The position numbers and the translations under genes are program-made. From Blattamonas nauphoetae (Eukaryota; Preaxostyla; Oxymonadida): a stretch of 64,000 nt of DNA. The stretch covers positions 39,923 through 103,922 of the forward strand of contig JARBJD010000269.1 of assembly GCA_033064195.1 (NCBI GenBank). Reading direction: 5' to 3'. A model generated the notes under the pieces. That model was not told the origin of the DNA and searched no databases. It saw only the letters and a program-made list of their open reading frames with translations. Below are positions 34,354 through 44,458 of this stretch, in pieces. Each line of letters begins with the position of its first letter. Within the stretch, counting starts at the first letter, position 1.

Positions 34354-34584
34354 GATTATGTGAAGTGTCTCAATGGAGAGAAAACAGTGACGACAACCTT
34401 GACCTTTCAAACGAGAAGAGCTCACACTGACGATGACAGCAATGGATATGAAATAGCAAAAATACAACAACAGAAACTCAGTCTCAGTGGAATACATCTG
34501 AAAGCAATCGTACTTGAAAATGAATCATGTCCTCCATTCATTCATGGACTGAAAGCAACTGATTATCAAATCAAATAATTCTAA

Positions 34585-34604
34585 ACTTTATTTTTGAATA
34601 AATG
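34585..34604 (+). promoter_or_regulatory. AT-rich start box
   Basis: CTTTATTTTTGAATAAATG immediately before the unknown gene after polB. It is a member of the recurrent box seen at nearly every Polinton gene. Confidence 0.5.
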
Positions 34605-34949
34605 GATCTACAAGAAATCAATGCAGTAGCGAACAGACTTCTTCAGTGTCCCCAACACAGCTCAAGCAAAATTGTCTATAGAGCCTAGAGTCTACCAAAC
34701 ATATTACCAATCTATCATGTCTCTGATTCACACGGAAAATGGGATGCAAATGATGAAACATACTTTGAGGATTGGTTCAATGGAGATCTATCACCTGATT
34801 TACCAATTTATGACGGGAAAAGGATTTTGCATCAGTTTATTAAAGGATTCTTAGGATCAACAATTGGTATGAACCACTGCAAACAAGCATACAAGGCATA
34901 TCAACAATACCATCGCGATGTGACTTTCCCACCAATGGACCGGCTTTGA
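34602..34949 (+). pseudogene. Polinton gene of unknown function, copy 1 (115 codons)
   Basis: The ATG follows the AT-rich box (CTTTATTTTTGAATAAATG). It lies directly after polB, as does its homologue at 62319-62640. The conserved core is NDETYFEDWFNG followed by LSPDL and a C-terminal helical part ending about QAYKAYQQYH. A TAG at 34686-34688 sits where copy 2 encodes Trp. No known domain was recognised. Conservation in both copies at the same place suggests a real element gene. Confidence 0.6.
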
Positions 34950-35008
34950 TTTCGATCCCATCGATCTCAAGATTTAATCTGCCTGTAGTTTTCTCTCTTC
35001 TTCTCACA

Positions 35009-35722
35009 TCAAGTGAATTGTATCCAAAATATAAAACAAGTTTTCAGAAAAACCACAATTGCCTCTAACTGTCTAAAACCGATGTCTTTTGTTTCATCAC
35101 TGTTTTTTCACGTGGAAGCAGTCATTTTCACAAAGAATGTGAATTTGGGTTGCCGATTCTCCAATAACAAGTCCATCATTGTCATTCTATTTTTGGATGT
35201 TCTACGTTCACCTAGAATTCTTCGACAGTCATCGAGGAGGATAGTCGTTTGGAGATTCTTCACTGAGAAATCTTCAATGTACAATGAGTCGAACAGTTCA
35301 TCTCTGCATTCATCAGTAATTCTGTCTTGCCACTGGTTGTCAATGATCTCTTCATAAGCAGCTTTTGATTGAGACAGTTCCAAGAGAAATGGAAGTGCAT
35401 CATCGGATTTAACTTTGACATCAGGAACATTCAGTATTGGTTTGAATTTGTCGAAGGTTGGATCAATGTTCTTATCAGTGACGAAGACGAACAAGTGAAA
35501 CAGTTCATTTCTGACTTGAACATTTTGGAGCTTGGCAACCTCTCGAAGAGCATTGAATGTCTTCCCACTTCATCAATTTCCAACAAGGACATTGACACTG
35601 TTGCGATTGAAATTTAGGTCTGGATGAATCTGTGATTGAACTTCATGAGAAACATTCCTACTAGATGCTTCACTCAGTTTTGCATTCACGTATGCTGTAA
35701 GCGATGTTGAAGATCTTTTCAT
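35009..35722 (-). pseudogene. Polinton FtsK/HerA-like genome-packaging ATPase
   Basis: A 238-codon frame on the minus strand, opposite to its neighbours, from ATG at 35720-35722 to TGA at 35009-35011. The Walker A region reads V-L-V-G-N, then two consecutive TGA codons (35574-35579), then S-G-K-T, so the G-x4-GKT spacing is kept. Walker B is TTILLDDC near 35260, followed by RQPKFTFFVK, as in A32-type packaging ATPases of Polintons and related viruses. A third TGA is at 35108-35110. The protein would pump the element genome into capsids. The three stops make this copy non-functional unless the codons are read through. Confidence 0.72.
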
Positions 35723-35781
35723 TTATGATTTCTCTCTAATTAAAAAATAGTTTTGGATTTTTTATTTTGTATGAAAACACA

Positions 35782-36744
35782 ATGTCGCAAAAGATTCAGT
35801 ACGTACCAGCAAGAAGAAAAGCACCAGCGAAGAAACCGAAAATGAGATATGATCAGGGGACCATGGATGCAATGAAAAGAATCTATGCTGATGATGACAT
35901 TCGCACCAAATTCAATTCTGCACTCAGTAGTGTTCCATCAGCGTTCGAAGACATTGAAAGGACTGGACAAAACTGGAGAGTGGAAATGGAAAAATATGGT
36001 AAAGTTCCTGATGTGATGGTCTACGACAAAGACAATGGAGATTTGGTTGCAGCGAATGGTTTCATGATTGCATCATACAACAGTCGACCTGTCGTCGAGA
36101 CATACTATTCAATGAATCCAACACCAGATATACGAAGACACACTCCATATTCATCATTTCGTCAAGATCATGGAAGAAGAATCAACGCTGCGCACAACAC
36201 ATTCTTTAAGACTAGAACATACGATTTGCCAGGAAACTAACATGAAGTCAATTTCCAAGAAATGCACACACAACGATCACAACAACCTTGTGCAATATTG
36301 AAGAAAGCTGTTGGTGAATTCATGAATGATACTTTGAAGGTGTATCGAGCAAGTCGAGATACTCCAGCAGACACTGGGAAAGGTGTGTTGGACAATATGG
36401 TTTTCAATTCCATTCAATCCAAGATTGCATCAAAGATGTGGGATCAATGGCTTGTCGACCATGTTGACGGATATCACAGTACAGATCCCGATCATCAAAG
36501 ATTGAAATCAAGAACAGCTTTTAAAGAACAGATTCATCCACAGTTTCTAACCTTCATTTCAAACACAGAAGATTTAAGTACCTACCTTGGTCAATACTCA
36601 ACTCAGATATCAACATTCGTGAACGAACAGACAACTGTAGCGTACCGAACAAGAACGGGAGATATCAATAGATTTCAAACAGGACATATGCCGGAATATG
36701 CTCGATTCGCTTATTTGGAGACAGAAATGGGAGAAAGTGGTTAA
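35782..36744 (+). pseudogene. Polinton gene of unknown function, possibly one gene split by TAA
   Basis: The box GATTTTTTATTTTG lies just upstream (35746-35770); an ATG at 35771 is out of frame, so ATG 35782 is preferred. The first part has a basic N terminus (PARRKAPAKKPKM). It stops at TAA 36238-36240, and the same frame continues without a new box to 36744 (VGEFMNDTLKVYRA to MPEYARFAYLE). The lack of spacing or promoter argues for one gene of about 320 codons with a nonsense mutation. The basic N terminus would suit a virion or DNA-binding protein, but this is speculation. Confidence 0.5.
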
Positions 36745-36759
36745 CGAAAACATAAAAAT

Positions 36760-36787
36760 CAATTTTTTATTTTTATAGAAAGTGATG
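36760..36787 (+). promoter_or_regulatory. AT-rich start box
   Basis: TTTTTTATTTTTATAG ending nine bases before the ATG. Confidence 0.5.
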
Positions 36788-37384
36788 CAGCCAATTCTAA
36801 GTTGTCAATTTACGAAACACACAAGTTCTTCTTCAGTACCAACGTCAATCACCAACAATGTCATCATCGATAACAAAGGATCAACTTCTGGAAGATCTAA
36901 GCTCGAAGATCGCAATGAACAATGCGCGAATGTTGAACTCGACAACGTTCCAGGTACATATGATCCACCACCACGAGAGATTTATCCATCAGCACCAATC
37001 CAAAGTCGTTCAATACCACTGAGAGAATCCACTTCCAACATTTCAGCATTCAAGGATCAACTATTGCTAGTGTACAAAAATGCATTCGCCTGTGAAAAGA
37101 AGCTACTGAATAACCGCATTGAACCATCGAAGAAACTGATCACAAACCAAAGTGATTTTTGTGCACTGATTGCTACACTCACTGGGATCAACGATGTGGT
37201 GATCGAATTGGATGATTTATCTGACAAGTGCCTCTGTCTGAATAAACTCCCAATCTTTCGAACAATATTCAAGATCCTCGTTGGTGGAAAAGATATGAGC
37301 ATTGCCAACAATGAAGCATACAACACTATTCTCAATTGTGGCATTTCTCTGACAAAAGCTATTCCTCGCTATAATTATAAATGA
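36785..37384 (+). CDS. Polinton gene of unknown function (200 codons)
   Basis: ATG at 36785, preceded by TTTTTTATTTTTATAGAAAG. The frame is intact. The N-terminal half is polar and Pro-rich (PGTYDPPPREIYPSAP); the C-terminal half is helical (FKDQLLLVYKNAF; INDVVIELDDLSD). No domain was recognised. It lies among candidate structural genes, between the gene ending at 36744 and the Gly-rich gene at 37409. Confidence 0.6.
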   Translation: MQPILSCQFTKHTSSSSVPTSITNNVIIDNKGSTSGRSKLEDRNEQCANVELDNVPGTYDPPPREIYPSAPIQSRSIPLRESTSNISAFKDQLLLVYKNAFACEKKLLNNRIEPSKKLITNQSDFCALIATLTGINDVVIELDDLSDKCLCLNKLPIFRTIFKILVGGKDMSIANNEAYNTILNCGISLTKAIPRYNYK

Positions 37385-37387
37385 ATT

Positions 37388-37411
37388 GTATTTTTTATTT
37401 TTCTATAAATG
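37388..37411 (+). promoter_or_regulatory. AT-rich start box
   Basis: TATTTTTTATTTTTCTATAA directly abutting the ATG. Confidence 0.55.
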
Positions 37412-37735
37412 GCACCAGGAAGTTTCAACAAACTCAAAAATATCGGCAAGCAATTTTTTCAATTCATCAAACCTCTTGCTCCAACATTACTTCAAGTCGG
37501 TGGTGGATTGCTCTCTCAAACGAACAGTAAATTGGGACAAACAGCAGGTGGAATACTCAATGGATTAGGAGGAATGATGGACGTTTATCAACAAAACAAA
37601 GCAATGAATCGAGCACAAAACCCACGGATGATTGGTTCTGAACCACCACGAAATGCTCGGTACGTTCATGGTGACATACCACAATCATCAATTCAAACAG
37701 TCAATTCAAAGGATTATTCTGCGTTTGTGTTCTAG
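37409..37735 (+). CDS. Small Gly-rich Polinton protein (108 codons)
   Basis: It starts MAPGSFNKLK after a TTTTTTATTTTTCTATAAATG box. The central part is hydrophobic and Gly-rich (LLQVGGGLLSQ; AGGILNGLGGMM), which could form an amphipathic or membrane-active helix; the C terminus is polar. It shares the MAPG start with the next gene. Minor virion proteins of Polinton- and adenovirus-like elements can look like this, but no direct match is claimed. The frame is intact. Confidence 0.55.
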   Translation: MAPGSFNKLKNIGKQFFQFIKPLAPTLLQVGGGLLSQTNSKLGQTAGGILNGLGGMMDVYQQNKAMNRAQNPRMIGSEPPRNARYVHGDIPQSSIQTVNSKDYSAFVF

Positions 37736-37753
37736 TTTTGTATTTTTTCATTC

Positions 37754-38050
37754 ATGGCACCAGGAAGGTGATCAGAAATAGCAGGTGTCGAAGAAACAAT
37801 TAATCGAGTCGGAGCTCCATTTTTGACTATGTAGCCCTTGGTTAGACCACCGATTTCTACGGTTGCACTGACGGGTGTTGAGATGATTCCAGATGTGAAA
37901 TCGGATCAGCAAATCCATGCGGAAAAGATGGCACTATCTCACCAAGCAATCAATGAAGGAAACACAGCAGTTGCGAACAAACTCAGAGGAGAAATACTGA
38001 GACTGGATGAAAAAATGAAAACAATAAAGAGGAAAGTGACAAAGAAATAA
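37754..38050 (+). pseudogene. Small Polinton gene, broken by two stops
   Basis: ATG at 37754 after TATTTTTTCATTC; it begins MAPGR, then TGA, continues SEIAGVEETINRV, and has a TAG before the open part 37838-38050, which is helical and Lys-rich at the end (EILRLDEKMKTIKRKV). The same frame throughout supports one former gene of about 98 codons. Function unknown. Confidence 0.5.
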
Positions 38051-38058
38051 GCATTATT

Positions 38059-38081
38059 GTTTTTTTATTTTTGATAAAATG
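38059..38081 (+). promoter_or_regulatory. AT-rich start box of the capsid gene
   Basis: TTTTTTTATTTTTGATAAA followed by ATG. Confidence 0.5.
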
Positions 38082-38840
38082 AACTCGCATATAACACATC
38101 TGACAAACAAAAGAACTGGAGCATCATCATTAACTGGAAATACAACTAGATCAATCAAGTATACACGAGATGACATTGGTCAAATACAACAACAACTCAT
38201 GTCTGAACATCACGTAAATTTCCTCTAGAATGATGGAGCACACAGTACCTCAATCCAGGAGTTGAAACCATCAGAGAATTCACGATTCTACAAAGGACAG
38301 GAAATAATCATTCCACTGACTGGTAATCAAGACATCTGTCAAATCGATGATTCCTTTATCACGTTCACAATCACAACGACGTTGAAAGTCAACAATTGGA
38401 AAACAACTTCAGGCACAATTGGATCGTTCATGAATGAGAGGATATTCATCTTCGTTGGACTCAAGCATTCGGCATCAATCTTTCGTGATCTTACTGTTCT
38501 TCACAACAATCAGAGAATCACTAGCACAGCAAACAATGGTCTTTCTTGTGAAATGAAGGAACAGAAAGAAATGGTTGATTCCTTGTAATCATCGTTTCGA
38601 GAGAATAATGAACTTGTTGATATTGATGCCTCTTCGTTTCGTTGACTTTAAAGTGGAAGTCTGATATTCGAAGAATGATTGGAGCCCCAGCAGGTCTTCT
38701 ACAGGTTTGAATGGCCGTCGCGTTTGGAGAAGGTGGGTGAAAGTTGCAAAGATACGATCGCACTGGTTTTTTCCGTGGTGGGACCAAAAGAACTTGACTT
38801 CGGTTGTGAATGGGAACAGAGATCGGTTCGCTTCTGTGAG
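38079..38840 (+). pseudogene. Polinton major capsid protein, N-terminal fragment
   Basis: ATG at 38079 after TTTTTTTATTTTTGATAAA. A TAG at 38226-38228 interrupts, then the frame has FYKGQEIIIPL, CQIDDSFITFTI and IFIFVGLKHSASIF with HNNQRI, an order that matches the start of the first jelly roll in Polinton capsid proteins. The open frame stops at 38586-38588; coding-like sequence with further stops fades toward the MITE at 38846, and the rest of the gene is absent. The protein would form the icosahedral shell. Identification rests on motif order by eye. Confidence 0.5.
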
Positions 38841-38845
38841 TAATA

Positions 38846-39439
38846 GTGGTGTCACCAAACCGTCCGGCGTCACCAATCCGGCCTTTTTTCTGTGAGGGAC
38901 TATTTTGGTCAAACTAAGAACAAAAAAAAATTTTAGCATTATACTCCCACCCGATCCCGAGAAAACCTCAAAATACGTTTTACGTTACGAATGCACACAT
39001 TTTTTTCAACTTTTTGCGGTCATTTCTCCACAACCAGCCATCCGTTTTAAATCAAATAAAAGGCATAATAGTCGGATAGATCTCGACAAAAGATGAACAA
39101 AAAATAAAAGGATTTTTTTCCTAAGAATATTTTGTCGAGAAAAATATGGGTTTTTTCCGATCTTCCCAAATACGCAGAATTTTTTCTCCAAATTTTTGCA
39201 AAAATGTTCGTTTCACCAAAAAAACGTTTGTGTGAAAAATTTCATCGAAATCGATTCACTGGTTGTTGAGATATTGTCAAAACGATGTTTTTCATCGGGC
39301 AAAAGGGGGTATTTTGAGGATTTCTCGGGATCGCGTGGGAGTATAATTCTTAAATTTCAGATTTTTCTTAGTTTGACCGATATTGATTTTTCCAGAAAAA
39401 AGGCCGGATTGGTGACATGGGACATATTGGTGACACAAC
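38846..39439. mobile_element. Palindromic TA-type MITE, copy 3 (variant termini)
   Basis: The termini are GTGGTGTCACCAAACCG and, inward, GTTGTGTCACCAATATG, each followed by TCACCAATCCGGCC; TA flanks are at 38844-38845 and 39440-39441. The interior matches the other palindromic MITEs (CTAAGAA, GAGAAAACCTCAAAATAC, CAACCAG). It lies in the decayed capsid gene, seven bases from element D. Confidence 0.82.
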
Positions 39440-39446
39440 TATAATA

Positions 39447-39640
39447 GTCCTTTCAATACACCGAAAAATTTAAAAATCCGTAACATGGGGGTGAGATGAG
39501 AGATTTCTGAAGTAGGAATTCAGTGAGGGTAGTCATTCCGCGCCGAAATGCCCCTGTATCGAGAAAAACGTGAAAAATATGGGATGTATCAACACTATGG
39601 GACAGATCACCACTCCGGAAAAAGAGGAGGACTTGGACGT
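39447..39640 (+). repeat. Left TIR of element D
   Basis: Close to 9176-9375 of element B over about 190 bp; contains ATTCCGCGCCGAAATGCC. Confidence 0.82.
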
Positions 39641-39659
39641 GTGGTTTAAGATGAAATTG

Positions 39660-40430
39660 TGATAATGTCAATCACAATCACTCTCCAGAAATGACAATGT
39701 TAGCTATTCCTGTCACTTCACCATCTGGTGGAGGACTTCTTCCAAACTATGCATCTGATCAACTAATAAAATCACAAAAATATCATCTCATCTCATCTTT
39801 CAATGTCATCAGAAACAATAACGTTCACACCTCGAATGTCCATTCCAACAATTTCTCCATTCATTCCTCCGTTCCACGAGCCTATCTGACATCAACGAAC
39901 ATCACTCATCATCACAAGTCTTCGACAATCTGAGCAGCGAAACGGAAATGACCAGGGCCAGCAACAGTCACATTAACACCTTGTACTCAGAAAGCTTTTC
40001 TTCTTGCATTGTGGAAAAGACACTAATTACAAGCTTCTCCGCTTCGAGCATCTTGATTGAGTTTCTGACGGTAATGTCAACCTTCCTACCTCCAACTTGT
40101 ACATAGACGATTCAATTTTGTCATATGATGCACTTGATACCTCAATTTAGCCTACATTCATCCTCTTCTTCGAATTGAGATACCGCATTTGAACGAGTTC
40201 CCAAATCAACAGCTTTGTGTGAAATGGCAGGACACCAACAAATCATGAAAACAGAAGAGTCGCCTACAAAGATTTCTGAACCACATCTCCTACATAACAT
40301 GCATGCGATGACGTGATGATCGATCTCCTGTGAACAGTGCAATTGCGCAACTCGGATTGACGAAGAAGAAGGCAATGAGATGGATGATGAACCAAAAGAA
40401 CACATCGCTGAAATGGCGATGATATTTCTT
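39660..40430 (+). other. Left backbone of element D
   Basis: Homologous in blocks to 9390-10300 of element B. No convincing coding frame. Confidence 0.55.
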
Positions 40431-40499
40431 CTGAAGCATGCAAGCCACGACCACCTCAGTCCAACACACTTCTCGCACCTCCACAACGTGATGCCACTG

Positions 40500-42790
40500 T
40501 CACACTTCACTCACACCTCTCCCTATCGGCTCCGACTGGTTCGGCGTCGGGACTGGTCTCCACGCCTGACCTTGTTCAGTTGCTGAAAATCCTTCTACAC
40601 AAGCCATCTCAAAGATTGTTTCTGAATGCCCACCTGAATTGCGAGTGACGTCCTTCGAAGGGAAGAACCTGGGCGAAGCTCCAAATCGTCTGAAAGCGAA
40701 GTACGACTCGTACGAGACTGCCCAATCGTCGCTCCTGAAGTTGGTCGAAAAGGCTCCCGTTGTTGCTCCAACACAGAAGAGAAGAAGGAGCCGACGAAAG
40801 AGGAAGACGTCCAAGTTGACATTGCCCTCAACGCCGCTCCTCACCCACCTCACTCTCGCTGTGGCCACGCAAACTAAGACTCCAACCAATGTCATCCCCG
40901 CCAAAATAGCATTCAGGTCACTCGCTCTGCAGGAAGGAAAGAAGATCGCCGCCGCCATCCACACACAGAAGCCTGTCACTGCCCTCCGCTCAACCCTCGA
41001 ATGGCTCGAGATGCTCCTGAAGTTCGCCAGCGATGACACCGAAGCTGCCCTCTCTCTCGAAACAGATCTCTTTGCCGACCTCCAGACACTCTTCAAGCAG
41101 ACCAACGCGAGGCGCGGCGATCCTGTTCAGGTCAATCCATACGACCATGTCACTCGTCTGTGCTGTGCCATCATCCACGATTTGTGTGACGGGAACGCCC
41201 TCGCCGTGGGCATCATCGACAATCTGATCGCAGCCAACCTGCACCTCACTCTCATCACCACCATCGCCAAGACAGGCGCTGCTGTCACGTCCAGCATGCT
41301 GGAAACCTTCCACTCGTTCTCGTTCGGAAGGGCATCGCAGATGAAGATGCTCATCGACGCCGGTGTGGTTGATGTCCTTGTCGACGTCCTCGACGCGAAG
41401 GATCGGAATGCCGCTGACACTGCGTGTGCCACCCTGTCTGCCTTCGTCGCTCTGTCCGGCGAAGACGCCACCATTTTCCGGGTGAAGAAGAGAGACGACA
41501 AAGTGGACCTGGTTCAGCAGCCAGCTGCACCAGCACCAGGAGCACGTGGAGAGGGGACACGAGCACATCCGCCACGGTTCACCAGACGAGGCCCCGCTCG
41601 CCCCGAAGGAGTTCGTGTTTGTGAAAGGCAAACACGACATATGTGCCCTCCACTCGGCTTCTGTCTGGCGATGATGTACAATGGATCCGAGCTGCCTCTG
41701 ACCTACCAGGCCATCATTCTCTTTCTGCACCCCATCGCCCTCGCTATCCCACACACCCCACACGAAGGAAACGCGCGCTATGCTTTGGTCGTTCTGGCTG
41801 AAGGGAAGGGAGAGGAGAACTTGAAGAAGTCGATCGTCTCTGCAACCTACGCTGCCTCTCTCCCGTCCCTCATTCTCGCCAACGAGCCCCTCCGCACGCT
41901 GAGCAATGACACCAAACTGGACATTAACACGAAGGCTGTGAAGGCAACCATGCCTCCCCTGGAGACAAAACGAACGTGGGTCTGTCTGGTCATGTCAGTC
42001 GCGCACAAAGTGCTCGTCGACTGAAACCACTCGACGGAGGAGTTGATCTACAGCAACCTCCTCATCCGCACCGCAACCCCGACGTCTCCAAATCCCTACG
42101 TCTTCGAGATCTGCACAGAATGCGAACTGGACGAGGAACTCGAGACCCTCGCTGATTTGGGTGCAGTCAAAGCTGCCACCCCCTTCCTCCTCCACTTCAG
42201 CCCCGACGTCTCCATAAACTGCGCCTTCGTCATCAGCCGCATCATCGCTGGCCAGTGGCGTCTCCTCCATGACTCTTGCGCCGTCGGATGTGAGCACGAG
42301 CACGAGCCGGCCTCCCATCCCTGCTTCGCCGAGATGGAGACAACAAAACTGGACGACACCCTGTTCGCCCTCTTCGAGCGTCTGATCGGCGACCGAAAGA
42401 GACAGGAACGATGCCGCCACAAGCGCCGCCGCCCCCGCCACCGGAAGAGAGATAGGACGAGGTCGCGCTGGACAGAGACTCCCTTCCAGGCTACGTCCAG
42501 GCCTTCGACAGGGACTCGATCCAAAAGGCCGTCGACGACCAGTTCAACACCGACGACGACAACCAGCTGATCGAAATCGAGCGTCTCGTCTCAGCCAACC
42601 GCACACTGCTCTCGTGTGCCACTGCGCTCTGCTATTTGTACACAGCGAAGGCACTTCCCGATCTGATTGGTGACCATCACAAGCGCAGCCATCCCTTCCA
42701 CCTCAAAAGATGCAGGACGAGATTGCGCTGGACATTGACCCTCATCCAGGCTACGTTCAGGTCTTCGACAACGTATCGTCACGTTCGTCG
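40500..42790 (+). pseudogene. Captured helical-repeat (armadillo/HEAT-like) protein gene in element D
   Basis: The 40639-42024 frame continues in phase past a TGA (42022-42024) to about 42430. The middle is a chain of paired amphipathic helices (LEWLEMLLKFASDDTEAALS; LCCAIIHDLCDGNALAVGII; MLIDAGVVDVLVDVLDAKD; TACATLSAFVALSGEDA), typical of armadillo-like folds, and a basic Lys/Arg patch lies near residue 50. After a frameshift, D-E-V-A-L-D-R-D with PGYVQAFD (about 42458-42510) recurs as DEIALDIDPHPGYVQVFD (about 42717-42770), a repeated module. No obvious element function; a host gene fragment is the simplest reading. Which host protein it is cannot be said. Confidence 0.55.
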
Positions 42791-42944
42791 ATGCGATTCA
42801 GGAAATGTCACGGGCTGTCATTAATGAAAAAGAGTGGTGTGCAAATCTCGATCGTAATGCTTGTATTCTCATTCGGACTAGCATTTTCTGAATTTGACAG
42901 TTCCGCCAAGAAACGATCAAGCGGGGCAAGAGGCAAGCGGAGGA

Positions 42945-44157
42945 ACGAACGAGAATGAGGGAGGGGCGGAGGGACGAACGAGAAGGAGGGAAAGGCAGAG
43001 GAACGAACAAGGAGGGAGAGGCGAGGAACGAACGAGGAGGGAAAGGCGAGGAATGAACGAGGAGGGAGAGGCGGAGGAATGAACGAGGAGGGAGAGGCGA
43101 AGAACGAACGAGGAGGGAGAGGCGAGGAATGAACGAGGAGGGAGAGGCGAGGAACGAACGAGGAGGGAGAGGCGAGGAACGAACGAGGAGGGAGAGGCGA
43201 GGAACGAACGAGGAGGGAGAGGCGGAGGAACGAACGAGGAGGGAGAGGCGAGGAACGAACGAGGAGGGAGAGGCGGAGGATCGAACGAGGAGGGAAAGGC
43301 GAGGAATGAACGAACGAGGGAAAGGCGAGGAATGAATGAGAAGGGAGAGGCGAGGCATGAACGAGGAGGGAGAGGCGAGGAACGAACGAGGAGGGAGAGG
43401 CGAGGAATGAACGAGGAGGGACAGGCGAAGAATGAACGAGGAGGGAGAGGCGAGGAACGAACGAGGAGGGAGAGGCGGAGGAACGAACGAGGAGGGAGAG
43501 GCGAGGAATGAACGAGGAGGGAGAGGCGAGGAATGAACGAGGAGGGAGAGGCGAGGAACGAACGAACGAGGTGGAAGAGGCGAGGCATGAACGAGGAGGG
43601 AGAGGCGAGGAACGAACGAGGAGGGAAAGGCGAGGAATGAACGAGGAGGGAGAGGCGGAGGAACGAACGAGGAGGGAGAGGCGAGGAATGAACGAGGAGG
43701 GAGAGGCAAGGAATGAACGAGGAGGGAGAGGCGAAGAACGAACGAGGAGGGAGAGGCGGAGGAACGAACGAGGTGGAAGAGGCGAGGCATGAACGAGGAG
43801 GGAGAGGCGAGGAATGAACGAGGAGGGAGAAGCGAGGAACGAACGAACGAGATGGGAGAGGCGAGGCATGAACGAGGAGGGAGAGGCGAGGAACGAACGA
43901 GGAGGGAAAGGCGAGGAACGAACGAGGAGGGAGAGGCGGAGGAACGAACGAGGAGGGAGAGGCGGAGGAACGAACGAGGAGGGAGAGGCGAGGCATGAAC
44001 GAGGAGGGAGAGGCGAGGAACGAACGAGGAGGGAGAGGCGAGGAATGAACGAGGAGGGAGAGGCAAGGAATGAACGAGGAGGGAGAGGCGAAGAACGAAC
44101 GAGGAGGGAGAGGCGAAGGAACGAACGAGGTGGGAGAGGCGGATGAACGAAAGACGA
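42945..44157. repeat. About 25-bp minisatellite, roughly 47 units
   Basis: The core is GCGAGGAACGAACGAGGAGG with GGAGAG between, and unit length varies (25, 26, 29 bp) through GGCGGAGG and AACGAACGAACG variants. The core word GCGAG(G)AACGAA also occurs in the element B array. Minus-strand ORFs of 420-460 codons across it are a by-product of the repeat. Confidence 0.95.
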
Positions 44158-44344
44158 GGTGGATCTCACCCAATTTTTCATATCTGACTCCCAATGTCAC
44201 TTCCATTTCATTCCCGATAACATTTGTGTTTCCTTTTTTCTCTTAAACGCTTAATTCTCTTGTCTTTACGTCTGAATCTGTGAGTAATCGACTTTACCTG
44301 TTTGATCGGACCCATTCTGCATGTTCAAGTCTGATTTTCGCTTT

Positions 44345-44456
44345 CCAGGGGCATTTCGGCGCGGAATGACTACCCTCACTGAGTTACTACGATTGACAGC
44401 TCTCATCACACCCTCATGTTACGGATTTTTGAATATATACGGATTGTTGACACTAC
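44345..44456 (-). repeat. Right TIR of element D
   Basis: Inverted copy of the outer part of the left TIR; similarity ends near 44345, so this TIR is shorter than that of element B. Confidence 0.8.
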
Positions 44457-44458
44457 TA

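Larger units (their letters stand above)
25340..34578 (+). pseudogene. polB: Polinton/Maverick protein-primed DNA polymerase B, copy 1: 5'-truncated and interrupted twice
   Basis: Coding pieces are 25340-26311, 26846-27531 and 34354-34578. Homology with copy 2 (57367-62297) starts at about 25340-25370; the exonuclease part is absent. Present are the Cys-rich insertion (about 25580-25680), motif A as VCGVDFNSLSPSAF (Ser for the usual Tyr; copy 2 has Tyr), motif B region KTNLNGSYGDDGMN (26955-26990), motif C CEGDTDSAYW (27237-27266), and a PKCYSL plus KGVSLKK segment near the end. In-frame TGA at 25937 (Arg codon AGA in copy 2) and TAG at 26225 (CAG in copy 2) show decay. Removing the MITE and element C restores the frame at both sites. 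The protein would replicate the linear element in vivo; this copy is dead. Confidence 0.82.
39447..44456. mobile_element. Element D: 5.0 kb TA-flanked TIR element with helical-repeat cargo and a minisatellite
   Basis: TA at 39445-39446 and 44457-44458. The left end GTCCTTTCAATACACCG and right end GTAGTGTCAACAATCCG (inward) match the left and right ends of element B respectively, and TIR homology extends about 110 bp and more. The order is left TIR, backbone homologous to B, captured gene, satellite, short backbone, right TIR. No transposase was found. Confidence 0.8.

Noticed and set aside
25340..38588. Reassigned TAA/TAG or TGA codons
   Set aside because: All three stops occur inside Polinton and captured frames, often at non-Gln sites (for example Trp or Arg in the other copy), while the long beta-helix, pogo and hAT frames use CAA/CAG for Gln throughout. 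Decay explains this better.
42798..44206. Minus-strand ORFs of 422-457 codons, Ser/Pro/Leu-rich
   Set aside because: They cross the 25-bp minisatellite and reflect its lack of stops, not coding.
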